Position numbers and translations under genes: made by a program. Of a stretch of 10,257 nucleotides of DNA, positions 1 through 4,926 are shown one piece after another; position 1 is the stretch's first letter, and every line of letters begins with the position of its first letter. The notes beneath the pieces were generated by a model that worked only from the letters and a program-made list of their open reading frames with translations, did no database searches and was not told the DNA's origin. The DNA is from an uncultured Dysosmobacter sp. (GTDB lineage: Bacteria; Bacillota; Clostridia; Oscillospirales; Oscillospiraceae), in the NCBI GenBank assembly GCA_934504065.1, contig CAKSVQ010000076.1:1-10257 (forward strand), in the 5' to 3' direction.

Positions 1-9
1 CGAAGTCAC

Positions 10-95
10 GCCGCCCCTTGAAAACACAAGGTTTTCACCATTTTTTGATTTTACTGTTTTACGACCACCCGGTATTTTGGGCGGCGGGCTTTTTT
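10..95 (+). terminator. Terminator-like hairpins at the end of an upstream gene
   Basis: No gene is visible in 1-169. Two weak structures are. The first is a 7-bp stem, TGAAAAC (19-25) with GTTTTCA (31-37), followed by CCA and six T (41-46). The second is a G+C-rich segment, GGGCGGCGGGC (79-89), followed by six T (90-95). Its possible 5' partners are the imperfect CCACCC at 65-70 or GCCGCCC at 10-16. These would suit the end of a transcript entering from the left, but no stem is both long and close to its T tract, so the call is tentative. Confidence 0.3.
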
Positions 96-136
96 GCAAG
101 ATTTACAAAATATCCATGATTTCCGCCAAATGGCTG

Positions 137-145
137 TGCTATAAC
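137..145 (+). promoter_or_regulatory. Extended -10 promoter candidate for the PAP2 gene
   Basis: TGC followed by TATAAC (140-145) matches an extended -10 element (5 of 6 bases to TATAAT). The -35 region 17 bp upstream (117-122, TGATTT) is poor, as tolerated with an extended -10. Transcription would start near 152, leaving a leader of about 20-27 nt before the PAP2 start. Confidence 0.4.
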
Positions 146-169
146 CTTTTATGAAATTCAGGAAGGGCG

Positions 170-784
170 GTGTTTCCGGTGCACATTCCATGGCGCGAAT
201 TGAAATATGCCGCGTGGGTGCCATTATATCTTGTCATCTTCGCCCTGTTGGAGCGCTTTCCCAGCCACACTTACTGGGCAACCCAGCTTCCGCTGGACGC
301 GGCCATTCCCTTTTGCTCGTGGTTCGTGCTGTTTTACTGTGCGTGGTATCCGCTGCTGGTGGGCGTTGGCGTGCGGTTGCTGCTGCGGGACAACGCCGCC
401 TACCGCCGCTATCTGGCCTTTTTGTGCCTGACCTTTTTTGCAAGCGTTTTTATCTGGCTGGTGTTCCCCAACGGGCAGGACCTCCGTCCCACCGACCTGC
501 CGCAAACCGGACTCTTTAACGCCATGGTATCCGCCCTCTACCGCATCGATACCAACACCAATGTCTTTCCCTCCGTCCATGTGGCCGGCTCCATCGGCGC
601 GGCGCTGGCCGTGCACGACAGTTCCACTTCCCCCGCCGCCCTGCGCCTGGGTGTGAGCGTGCTGGCCGTGCTGATCTGCGCCTCCACCCTGTTTATCAAA
701 CAGCACGCCATTTTAGACGTGGTGGGAGCAGCGGCCCTGTCGCTGGCCGCCGCGTGCCTTATCTACCGAAAGCGCAGGCGCTGA
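170..784 (+). CDS. PAP2-family membrane phosphatase
   Basis: This is an integral membrane protein of 204 residues with a PAP2 (type 2 phosphatidic acid phosphatase) core. The catalytic motifs are recognisable: NGQDLRP (101-107) for the first, VFPSVH (132-137, His137) for the second, and KQHAILD (177-183, His179 and Asp183) for the third. Hydrophobic segments lie at about 12-28, 50-70, 81-99, 138-148, 160-175 and 184-199, and a basic RKRRR tail faces the cytoplasm. Family members dephosphorylate lipid phosphates such as phosphatidate or undecaprenyl pyrophosphate, or transfer lipid head groups; the substrate cannot be read from sequence. The reading frame opens with GTG at 170, but the purine-rich GGAAGGG (161-167) is only 2 nt from it and 11 nt from a second in-frame GTG at 179, so the start may be residue 4. 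The gene stands alone and converges on the def operon. Confidence 0.85.
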   Translation: MFPVHIPWRELKYAAWVPLYLVIFALLERFPSHTYWATQLPLDAAIPFCSWFVLFYCAWYPLLVGVGVRLLLRDNAAYRRYLAFLCLTFFASVFIWLVFPNGQDLRPTDLPQTGLFNAMVSALYRIDTNTNVFPSVHVAGSIGAALAVHDSSTSPAALRLGVSVLAVLICASTLFIKQHAILDVVGAAALSLAAACLIYRKRRR

Positions 785-807
785 ATATCCGAATCTCCGA
801 ATCCATG

Positions 808-854
808 CAAAAGTCTCCACCTGTCAACGGGTGGAGACTCAGGCTGTCGAAAAA
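808..854 (+). repeat. Left terminal inverted repeat, containing a hairpin
   Basis: Contains GTCTCCACC (813-821) and its inverse GGTGGAGAC (830-838). These form a 12-bp stem (one G-T wobble) around a CA turn at 813-838. The repeat continues to the GTCGAAAAA run at 846-854. On the minus strand the hairpin is followed by TTTT, so it could act as a weak outward terminator. Confidence 0.75.
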
Positions 855-880
855 ATCTGTATAGATTTTTTCGACAGCCT
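841..880. repeat. Perfect 18-bp inverted repeat with a 4-nt loop
   Basis: The arms 841-858 and 863-880 are exact reverse complements (starting AGGCTGTCG, ending CGACAGCCT) with loop GTAT. There are no mismatches over 18 bp. There is a T-rich inner stem but no U tract after it, so it is not a canonical terminator. Confidence 0.9.
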
Positions 881-943
881 TCCCAATGCCTCGCTTTTTT
901 GCCTGCTGCGCAGGCCAAAAAGCTTCCGCTGCGCGGCGCAAAC

Positions 944-964
944 GCCCGCAAAAGCGGGCTTTTT
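944..964 (+). terminator. Rho-independent terminator-like hairpin inside the repeat element
   Basis: GCCCGC (944-949), loop AAAA, GCGGGC (954-959), then five T (960-964). It has the form of an intrinsic terminator for + strand transcripts and could end the PAP2 transcript 160 nt after its stop codon. Confidence 0.6.
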
Positions 965-982
965 GCAGGCATTCGATCCAAC

Positions 983-1006
983 ACGAAGGGGCTACCGCCC
1001 CCTCGT
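983..1006. repeat. Stable 10-bp hairpin inside the repeat element
   Basis: ACGAAGGGGC (983-992) pairs with GCCCCCTCGT (997-1006) around a TACC loop, with nine of ten positions paired (one A-C mismatch). No T tract follows. Confidence 0.7.
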
Positions 1007-1047
1007 ACTCCCTCTGCTAAATGAAATTGTTTTCCGTCAAGCAGAAG

Positions 1048-1094
1048 TTTTTCGACAAGCTGAGTCTCCACCCGTCAACGGGTGGAGACTTTTG
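1048..1094 (-). repeat. Right terminal inverted repeat, containing a perfect hairpin
   Basis: This is the inverted counterpart of 808-854. Its hairpin (1064-1089) is perfect: GTCTCCACCCGT and ACGGGTGGAGAC, 12 bp, around CA. On the + strand it is followed by TTTTGGTTT, so it may also act as a weak terminator. Confidence 0.75.
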
Positions 1095-1125
1095 GTTTAA
1101 AAAAAAGTTCATCGCGTTCTTCCCT

Positions 1126-1536
1126 TTAAATCAGGATGCCCTCGCAGTGGTCGATCTCGTGTTGGATGATCTCCGCCGTAAAGCCGGAGAAAGTCTTGAG
1201 CCGGGTCTGGAACGCTTCATTCTGCCACTGCACCTTAATGGACGCAAAGCGCTTTGTTTTCCGGGTCCCGGTGAGGGAAAGGCAGCCCTCCTCGGCCATG
1301 TACGGGCCGGACTGCCGAACGATCACGGGGTTGAACATGACCTCATACTTCCCCTCGTTTTCAAAGACAATGATGCGCTTGTTCACGCCGATCATATTGG
1401 CCGCCATACCTACGCAGCCATCCTTGTGGGCGACGAGGGTATCCAGCAGGTCCCGCGCCGTCGAAAGGTCATCCGCCGCCGCAGGCTGGGCCTTTTGGGC
1501 AAGAAACGTCTCGTCCCTGCAAATCTCACAGATCAT
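1126..1536 (-). CDS. def: Short peptide deformylase-like protein
   Basis: A 136-residue protein of the peptide deformylase family, metal-dependent enzymes that remove the formyl group from the N-terminal methionine of new proteins in the cytoplasm. Motif 2 is intact as EEGCLS (82-87, metal ligand Cys85). Motif 3 is intact as QHEIDH (125-130, ligands His126 and His130, catalytic Glu127). Motif 1, usually GxGxAAxQ, reads GCVGMAANM (40-48), with Met48 where the oxyanion-stabilising Gln is expected. The protein is shorter than housekeeping enzymes (about 150-190 residues), ending three residues after HCEG. Start: ATG at 1536 with GGAGGAA 8 nt upstream. It overlaps the 3' end of the HxlR gene by 11 bp, so the two are probably translationally coupled. 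Deformylase activity is likely from the metal site but not certain, given the motif 1 change. A housekeeping copy probably exists elsewhere. Confidence 0.85.
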   Translation of the reverse strand: MICEICRDETFLAQKAQPAAADDLSTARDLLDTLVAHKDGCVGMAANMIGVNKRIIVFENEGKYEVMFNPVIVRQSGPYMAEEGCLSLTGTRKTKRFASIKVQWQNEAFQTRLKTFSGFTAEIIQHEIDHCEGILI

Positions 1537-1858
1537 GGCGTTCCTCCTTATTTTTCCGCTGGTAGTCCGTGCCCCAGACCACCATGGAATCCAAAATGGG
1601 CTTGAGGCTGTAACCCGTTTCCGTCAGGGTATATTCCACCCGGGGCGGCACTTCGGCATAAACCTTTCGGGTGAGCAGACCCTTTTCCTCCATGTCCCGG
1701 AGCTGGGCGGTAAGCACCTTCTGCGTCACATGACCGAGGGATTTTTTCAACTCGCCAAAGCGTCTGGTGCCCTCCATCAAGTCCCGCAGGATCAGCACCT
1801 TCCATTTATCGCCGATGAGCATCAAAGTGGTCTCCACCGGGCAGGCTGGCAGTTCCAT
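1526..1858 (-). CDS. HxlR-family winged-helix transcriptional regulator
   Basis: About 110 residues with a single HxlR-type winged helix-turn-helix. The hallmark order is present: CPVETTLMLIGDKWK (6-20), LRDLMEGTRRFGELKKSLG, then the wing with VPPRVEYTLTETG and a C-terminal helix ending near WG. Family members bind DNA as dimers, and several (YodB/CatR type) sense electrophiles or oxidants through a single N-terminal cysteine. Cys6 occupies that place here, so redox sensing is a fair inference. I chose ATG 1858, which has AAGGAGG 8 nt upstream. An in-frame GTG at 1882 overlaps the uvrA stop, but would place that binding site inside the gene. It lies 20 nt after the UvrA-like gene and overlaps the def-like gene, so it probably regulates its own operon. 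Confidence 0.88.
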   Translation of the reverse strand: MELPACPVETTLMLIGDKWKVLILRDLMEGTRRFGELKKSLGHVTQKVLTAQLRDMEEKGLLTRKVYAEVPPRVEYTLTETGYSLKPILDSMVVWGTDYQRKNKEERHDL

Positions 1859-1878
1859 TGGATGATCCTCCTTCTCTT

Positions 1879-4356
1879 TCACAGATATTTTCCGGTGATG
1901 CTGGCGGGATTCTCCCGAATCTCCTCCGGCGTGCCGCAGGCCACCACGGTGCCGCCCGCGTCCCCGCCGCCGGGACCCATGTCGATCACAAAGTCCGCGT
2001 TGCGGATGACATCCAGATCGTGCTCGATGACCACCACGGTGGCCCCGTTATCCAGCAGGGCCTGAAACACCCCCAGCAGCACCTGCACATCCAGCGGATG
2101 CAGGCCGATGGACGGCTCATCAAAGACGAACACGGAATCTGTCTGGGTCTTTCCGATCTCGCTGGCCAGCTTCAGCCGCTGGGCCTCGCCGCCGGAAAGG
2201 CCCGGCGTCTCCTCCCCCAGCGTGAGATACCCAAGGCCCAGCTGACGGAGAACGCCCAGCTTCTGGCTGACGGTCTTCCTGTCCCTGCAAAATTCAAGGG
2301 CGGCACTCACATCCATGTCCATCAGCTCCGGCAGGGAAACGGCCTGTCCCGCCTGATTTTTCAGCTTCACACCGAAAGCCGCCCTTGCATAGCGGGAGCC
2401 CCGGCAATCAGGACAGGGGATGTCCACATCCGGCAAAAACTGCACATCCAGACTGACCACGCCTGTGCCGTCGCACCCGGGACAGCGGAGCGACCCGGTA
2501 TTATAGGAAAAATCCCCGGCCTTATAGCCCTTTTCCTTTGCGTCCGGCGATTTGACATAGAGCTTGCGCAGTTCATCGTGAACCCCCGCATAAGTGGCCA
2601 CAGTAGATCGGACATTGATGCCGATGGGCGTGGCGTCGATCAGCTTTACATGGCGGATATTCTCGGCGGTCACGGCGCGGATGTGCTCCGGCAAAGCGGT
2701 GCCGCCGATCAGGGCCTCCAGCGCGGGGACAAGGCTTTCCAGCACCATGGTGGTCTTGCCGGAGCCGGAGACCCCCGTGACCACGGTGAGCCGCCCCTTG
2801 GGGATCGCCATCTCCAAGGGCTTCACGGTGTGGATCTGCGCAGTGGAAAGGTGGATGGCCCCGGCGACGAACAGGGATTCCCTGTCAGCGCGGCGGCGCA
2901 GCTGCGTCTCCGCCCTGCCGGAAAGGAACGGCCCGATCTGGGACGCAGGGTTTTCTTCTATGGCGGGAACTGTCCCCTGGGCGATAATGTGGCCGCCTTT
3001 GGCCCCGGCCTCCGGCCCCATCTCCACGATCCAGTCCGCTTCTTTCAAAATTTCCGTGTCGTGATCCACTAAAATCACGGAATTGCCGTCGGCCACCAGA
3101 TCGTGCATCACCCCGGTCAGGCCCACGATGTTGGCCGGGTGCAGGCCGATGGACGGCTCGTCCAGCACATAAAGCACCCCGGTGGTGCGGTTGCGCACCG
3201 CCCGGGCCAACTGCATCCGCTGACGCTCCCCAGTGGAGAGCGTGGCGGCGGAGCGGTCAAGGGTCAGATAGCCGAGGCCCAAGTCCAGCAGCCGCTTGGC
3301 CGTGCCCAGAAAGGCATCGCAGATGCTCTGCGCCATGGGGCGCATTTCCTCTGGCAGACTGGCAGGGACCTCCTCCACCCACTCCACCGCCTGAGAAAGT
3401 GTCATGGCGCAGGTCTCGTCCAATGAAAGTCCCCGCAGCTTCGGATACCGGGCGGCGGCGGAAAGCCGCGTGCCGCCGCAGTCGGGGCAGATATCCTCTT
3501 TCAGGAACTTTTCCACCCGCTTCATGCCCTTTTCATCCTTCACCTTGGAAAGGGCGTTCTCCACGGTGTAAATGGCGTTAAAATAGGTAAAATCCAGTTC
3601 TCCCGCCTGATTAGACCCTTTCGCGTGGTAAAAAATGTGTTTTTTCTCAGCAGGGCCGTGGAAGACGATGTCCTTCTCCCGGTCGGTCAGATCCCGGAAG
3701 GGCACATCGGTGCGCACACCCATCTCCCGGCAGACATCCGTCATCAGCGACCACATCAGGCTGTTCCACGGAGCCACCGCGCCGCCGTCGATGGTCAGGG
3801 AATCGTCGGGCACCAGCGTGTCAAGGTCCACCGTGCGCACGCTGCCCGTGCCGCCGCAGCGCTGGCAGGCGCCTTGGGAATTGAAGGCCAGCTCCTCGGC
3901 AGACGGTGCGTAAAAGTGGGCGCCGCACGCCGGACAAACCAGTTCCTTTCCGGCTGCCACCAGCAGCGACGGCTCCAGATAATGCCCGTTTGGACAGCGA
4001 TGGCTGGCAAGGCGGGAATACATCAGCCGCAGACTGTTCAAAAGCTCCGTCCCCGTGCCGAAGGTGCTGCGGATGCCCGGCACGCCGGGCCGCTGGTGCA
4101 GTGCCAGCGCGGCGGGGACATACAGCGCCTCATCCACGCTGGCCTTCGCCGCCTGCGTCATGCGGCGGCGGGTATAGGTGGACAGGGCCTCCAGATAGCG
4201 GCGGGACCCTTCGGCATACAGCACCCCCAGCGCCAGAGAGGACTTGCCGGAGCCAGACACCCCCGCAATACCCACGATCTTCCCCAGTGGGATGTCTACG
4301 TCAATATTTTTCAGATTGTGGACCTTTGCGCCACGAATCAGCATTTTGTTGATCAT
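1879..4356 (-). CDS. uvrA: Short UvrA-like ABC ATPase, no UvrB-binding insertion
   Basis: An 825-residue tandem ABC ATPase of the UvrA family, DNA-damage recognition proteins. Half 1: Walker A GVSGSGKS (32-39), signature LSTGE (373-377), Walker B with DEPSIGLHP ending at 407. Half 2: Walker A GVSGSGKT (528-535), signature LSGGE (720-724), Walker B with DEPSIGLHP ending at 754. Zinc modules: Cys141/144 with Cys164/167, and Cys625/628 with Cys648/651, each CX2C-X19-CX2C; an extra CPDC lies at 290-293. About 100 residues separate the first Walker A from the first zinc cysteine, against more than 200 in housekeeping UvrA (about 940 residues), so the UvrB-binding domain appears missing. This fits the UvrA2/drug-resistance class (Deinococcus UvrA2, DrrC-like) rather than nucleotide excision repair. 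Start: ATG 4356, with GGAG 8 nt upstream, is preferred to GTG 4365, which has no spaced site. Confidence 0.88.
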   Translation of the reverse strand: MINKMLIRGAKVHNLKNIDVDIPLGKIVGIAGVSGSGKSSLALGVLYAEGSRRYLEALSTYTRRRMTQAAKASVDEALYVPAALALHQRPGVPGIRSTFGTGTELLNSLRLMYSRLASHRCPNGHYLEPSLLVAAGKELVCPACGAHFYAPSAEELAFNSQGACQRCGGTGSVRTVDLDTLVPDDSLTIDGGAVAPWNSLMWSLMTDVCREMGVRTDVPFRDLTDREKDIVFHGPAEKKHIFYHAKGSNQAGELDFTYFNAIYTVENALSKVKDEKGMKRVEKFLKEDICPDCGGTRLSAAARYPKLRGLSLDETCAMTLSQAVEWVEEVPASLPEEMRPMAQSICDAFLGTAKRLLDLGLGYLTLDRSAATLSTGERQRMQLARAVRNRTTGVLYVLDEPSIGLHPANIVGLTGVMHDLVADGNSVILVDHDTEILKEADWIVEMGPEAGAKGGHIIAQGTVPAIEENPASQIGPFLSGRAETQLRRRADRESLFVAGAIHLSTAQIHTVKPLEMAIPKGRLTVVTGVSGSGKTTMVLESLVPALEALIGGTALPEHIRAVTAENIRHVKLIDATPIGINVRSTVATYAGVHDELRKLYVKSPDAKEKGYKAGDFSYNTGSLRCPGCDGTGVVSLDVQFLPDVDIPCPDCRGSRYARAAFGVKLKNQAGQAVSLPELMDMDVSAALEFCRDRKTVSQKLGVLRQLGLGYLTLGEETPGLSGGEAQRLKLASEIGKTQTDSVFVFDEPSIGLHPLDVQVLLGVFQALLDNGATVVVIEHDLDVIRNADFVIDMGPGGGDAGGTVVACGTPEEIRENPASITGKYL

Positions 4357-4377
4357 GCAGTTCACTCCAACAGTTTT

Positions 4378-4402
4378 AAAAAGCGGCGCTCTGCCGCCTT
4401 TT
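4378..4402 (-). terminator. Hairpin plus T tract in the uvrA-like leader (possible attenuator)
   Basis: On the minus strand GCGGC (4397-4393), loop AGAGC, GCCGC (4387-4383) is followed by five T (4382-4378), about 22 nt before the ATG at 4356. The T run and preceding A run extend the pairing. It lies right after the predicted transcription start, so it may attenuate or stabilise the operon mRNA. Read on the + strand the hairpin is also followed by eight T (4399-4406), but no + strand gene precedes it. Confidence 0.5.
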
Positions 4403-4407
4403 TTTTC

Positions 4408-4436
4408 ATTTTACACCGCCCCGCCGAGAATTGCAA
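4408..4436 (-). promoter_or_regulatory. Promoter of the uvrA-hxlR-def operon
   Basis: On the minus strand TTGCAA (4436-4431) and TAAAAT (4413-4408) are separated by exactly 17 bp, close to sigma-70/SigA consensus. Transcription would begin around 4400-4402, within the A run just before the leader hairpin. Confidence 0.6.
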
Positions 4437-4467
4437 TCCGCCCGGGTCGGTGAAAATTTTCTTCTGA

Positions 4468-4483
4468 TACTACCGTAGTCGTA
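4468..4483 (+). promoter_or_regulatory. BlaI-type operator 1, just upstream of the -35
   Basis: Core ACTACCGTAGT (4469-4479) is a perfect ACTAC/GTAGT dyad. The flanks ATACTACCGTAGTC match the reverse complement of operator 2 at 13 of 14 positions. The operator abuts the -35 box of the blaI promoter, as expected for autoregulation by a BlaI/MecI repressor. Confidence 0.7.
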
Positions 4484-4512
4484 TTGACAAGTAGATAAGA
4501 CTATGGTAGTAT
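4484..4512 (+). promoter_or_regulatory. Promoter of the blaI-blaR1 operon
   Basis: A consensus -35, TTGACA (4484-4489), and a -10, TAGTAT (4507-4512), are separated by 17 bp. The predicted start is near 4519, giving a leader of about 38 nt to the blaI ATG. Confidence 0.75.
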
Positions 4513-4513
4513 G
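4500..4513 (-). promoter_or_regulatory. BlaI-type operator 2, overlapping the -10
   Basis: Core ACTATGGTAGT (4500-4510) is an inverted copy of operator 1 with one base changed. Its centre (4505) is 31 bp, about three helical turns, from the centre of operator 1 (4474), so two repressor dimers would sit on the same face of the DNA and bracket the promoter. Confidence 0.65.
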
Positions 4514-4556
4514 CAGTCAATGGCACTACTGCTGTCTTATCAAAGGAGGTCTTTCC

Positions 4557-4916
4557 ATGGATACAAAGCTGTTCGACTCGGAATTGAAGGTGATGGATGT
4601 ACTCTGGAAGCAGGGGGACACCCCGGCCAGAGACATTGCCAAGGTACTCTCCGGGGAACTGGGCTGGAATGTAAACACCACCTATACGCTGATCAAGCGC
4701 TGCATGAAAAAAGGGGCCATCCAGCGCAGTGAGCCGGGATTTCTCTGCCACGCGCTTATCCCCAAGTCCGCCGTGCAGGAGGCGGAGACGGACGAGCTCA
4801 TCAACAAGGTCTACGATGGCTCTGCCGACAAGCTGTTTGCGGCGCTGCTGGGCAGGAAAAAGCTCTCGGCCCAGCAGATCGAAAAGCTGAAGCAGATCGT
4901 CGGCGAATTGGAATGA
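4557..4916 (+). CDS. blaI: BlaI/MecI/CopY-family repressor
   Basis: A 119-residue repressor with the N-terminal winged helix typical of BlaI/MecI: FDSELKVMDVLW (6-17), DIAKVLSG (26-33), and recognition helix WNVNTTYTLIKR (37-48). The C-terminal dimerisation helices contain LFAALLG and KKLSAQQIEKLKQIV. Family members bind ACTAC-type dyads as dimers and are inactivated when the partner membrane peptidase is triggered and the repressor is cleaved. In MecI the cleaved bond is Asn-Phe; the aligned place here reads Ala-Leu within KLFAALLG (92-99), so the cleavage specificity differs or is indirect. The ATG at 4557 has AAAGGAGG (4542-4549) 7 nt upstream, excluding longer upstream readings. Two operators overlap its promoter, implying autorepression. 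The M56 peptidase gene follows after 10 nt. Confidence 0.92.
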   Translation: MDTKLFDSELKVMDVLWKQGDTPARDIAKVLSGELGWNVNTTYTLIKRCMKKGAIQRSEPGFLCHALIPKSAVQEAETDELINKVYDGSADKLFAALLGRKKLSAQQIEKLKQIVGELE

Positions 4917-4926
4917 GAGGGCGCGT

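Larger units (their letters stand above)
808..1094. mobile_element. MITE-like element with 47-nt terminal inverted repeats
   Basis: The non-coding stretch between two convergent genes (785-1125) is filled by a 287-bp element. Its ends, 808-854 and the reverse complement of 1048-1094, agree at 42 of 47 positions by hand alignment. Each end is itself a hairpin. Inside are a perfect 18-bp stem (841-880), a short stem (901-915), a terminator-like stem (944-964) and a further stem (983-1006). Short ORFs across it have no recognisable domain and follow the repeats, so I treat it as non-coding. No target-site duplication is evident in the flanks. It could be a non-autonomous transposon, a REP/BIME-like dispersed repeat, or a structured intergenic RNA. 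Confidence 0.6.

Noticed and set aside
808..1094. A CRISPR-like repeat array from the two similar hairpins
   Set aside because: There are only two copies, in inverted orientation and about 225 bp apart, with no regular spacers.
831..1605. Short open frames running through the 808-1094 element
   Set aside because: They follow the repeat sequences and run into the antisense of def; no domain is visible. Treated as non-coding.
1136..2065. 309-codon open frame on the + strand across def, hxlR and the uvrA end
   Set aside because: It crosses three recognised minus-strand genes and has no recognisable domain or ribosome binding site.
1858..3072. 404-codon open frame on the + strand opposite the uvrA-like gene
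   Set aside because: It lies antisense to a protein with clear tandem ABC motifs; its translation is low-complexity with no domain, a product of G+C-rich codons.
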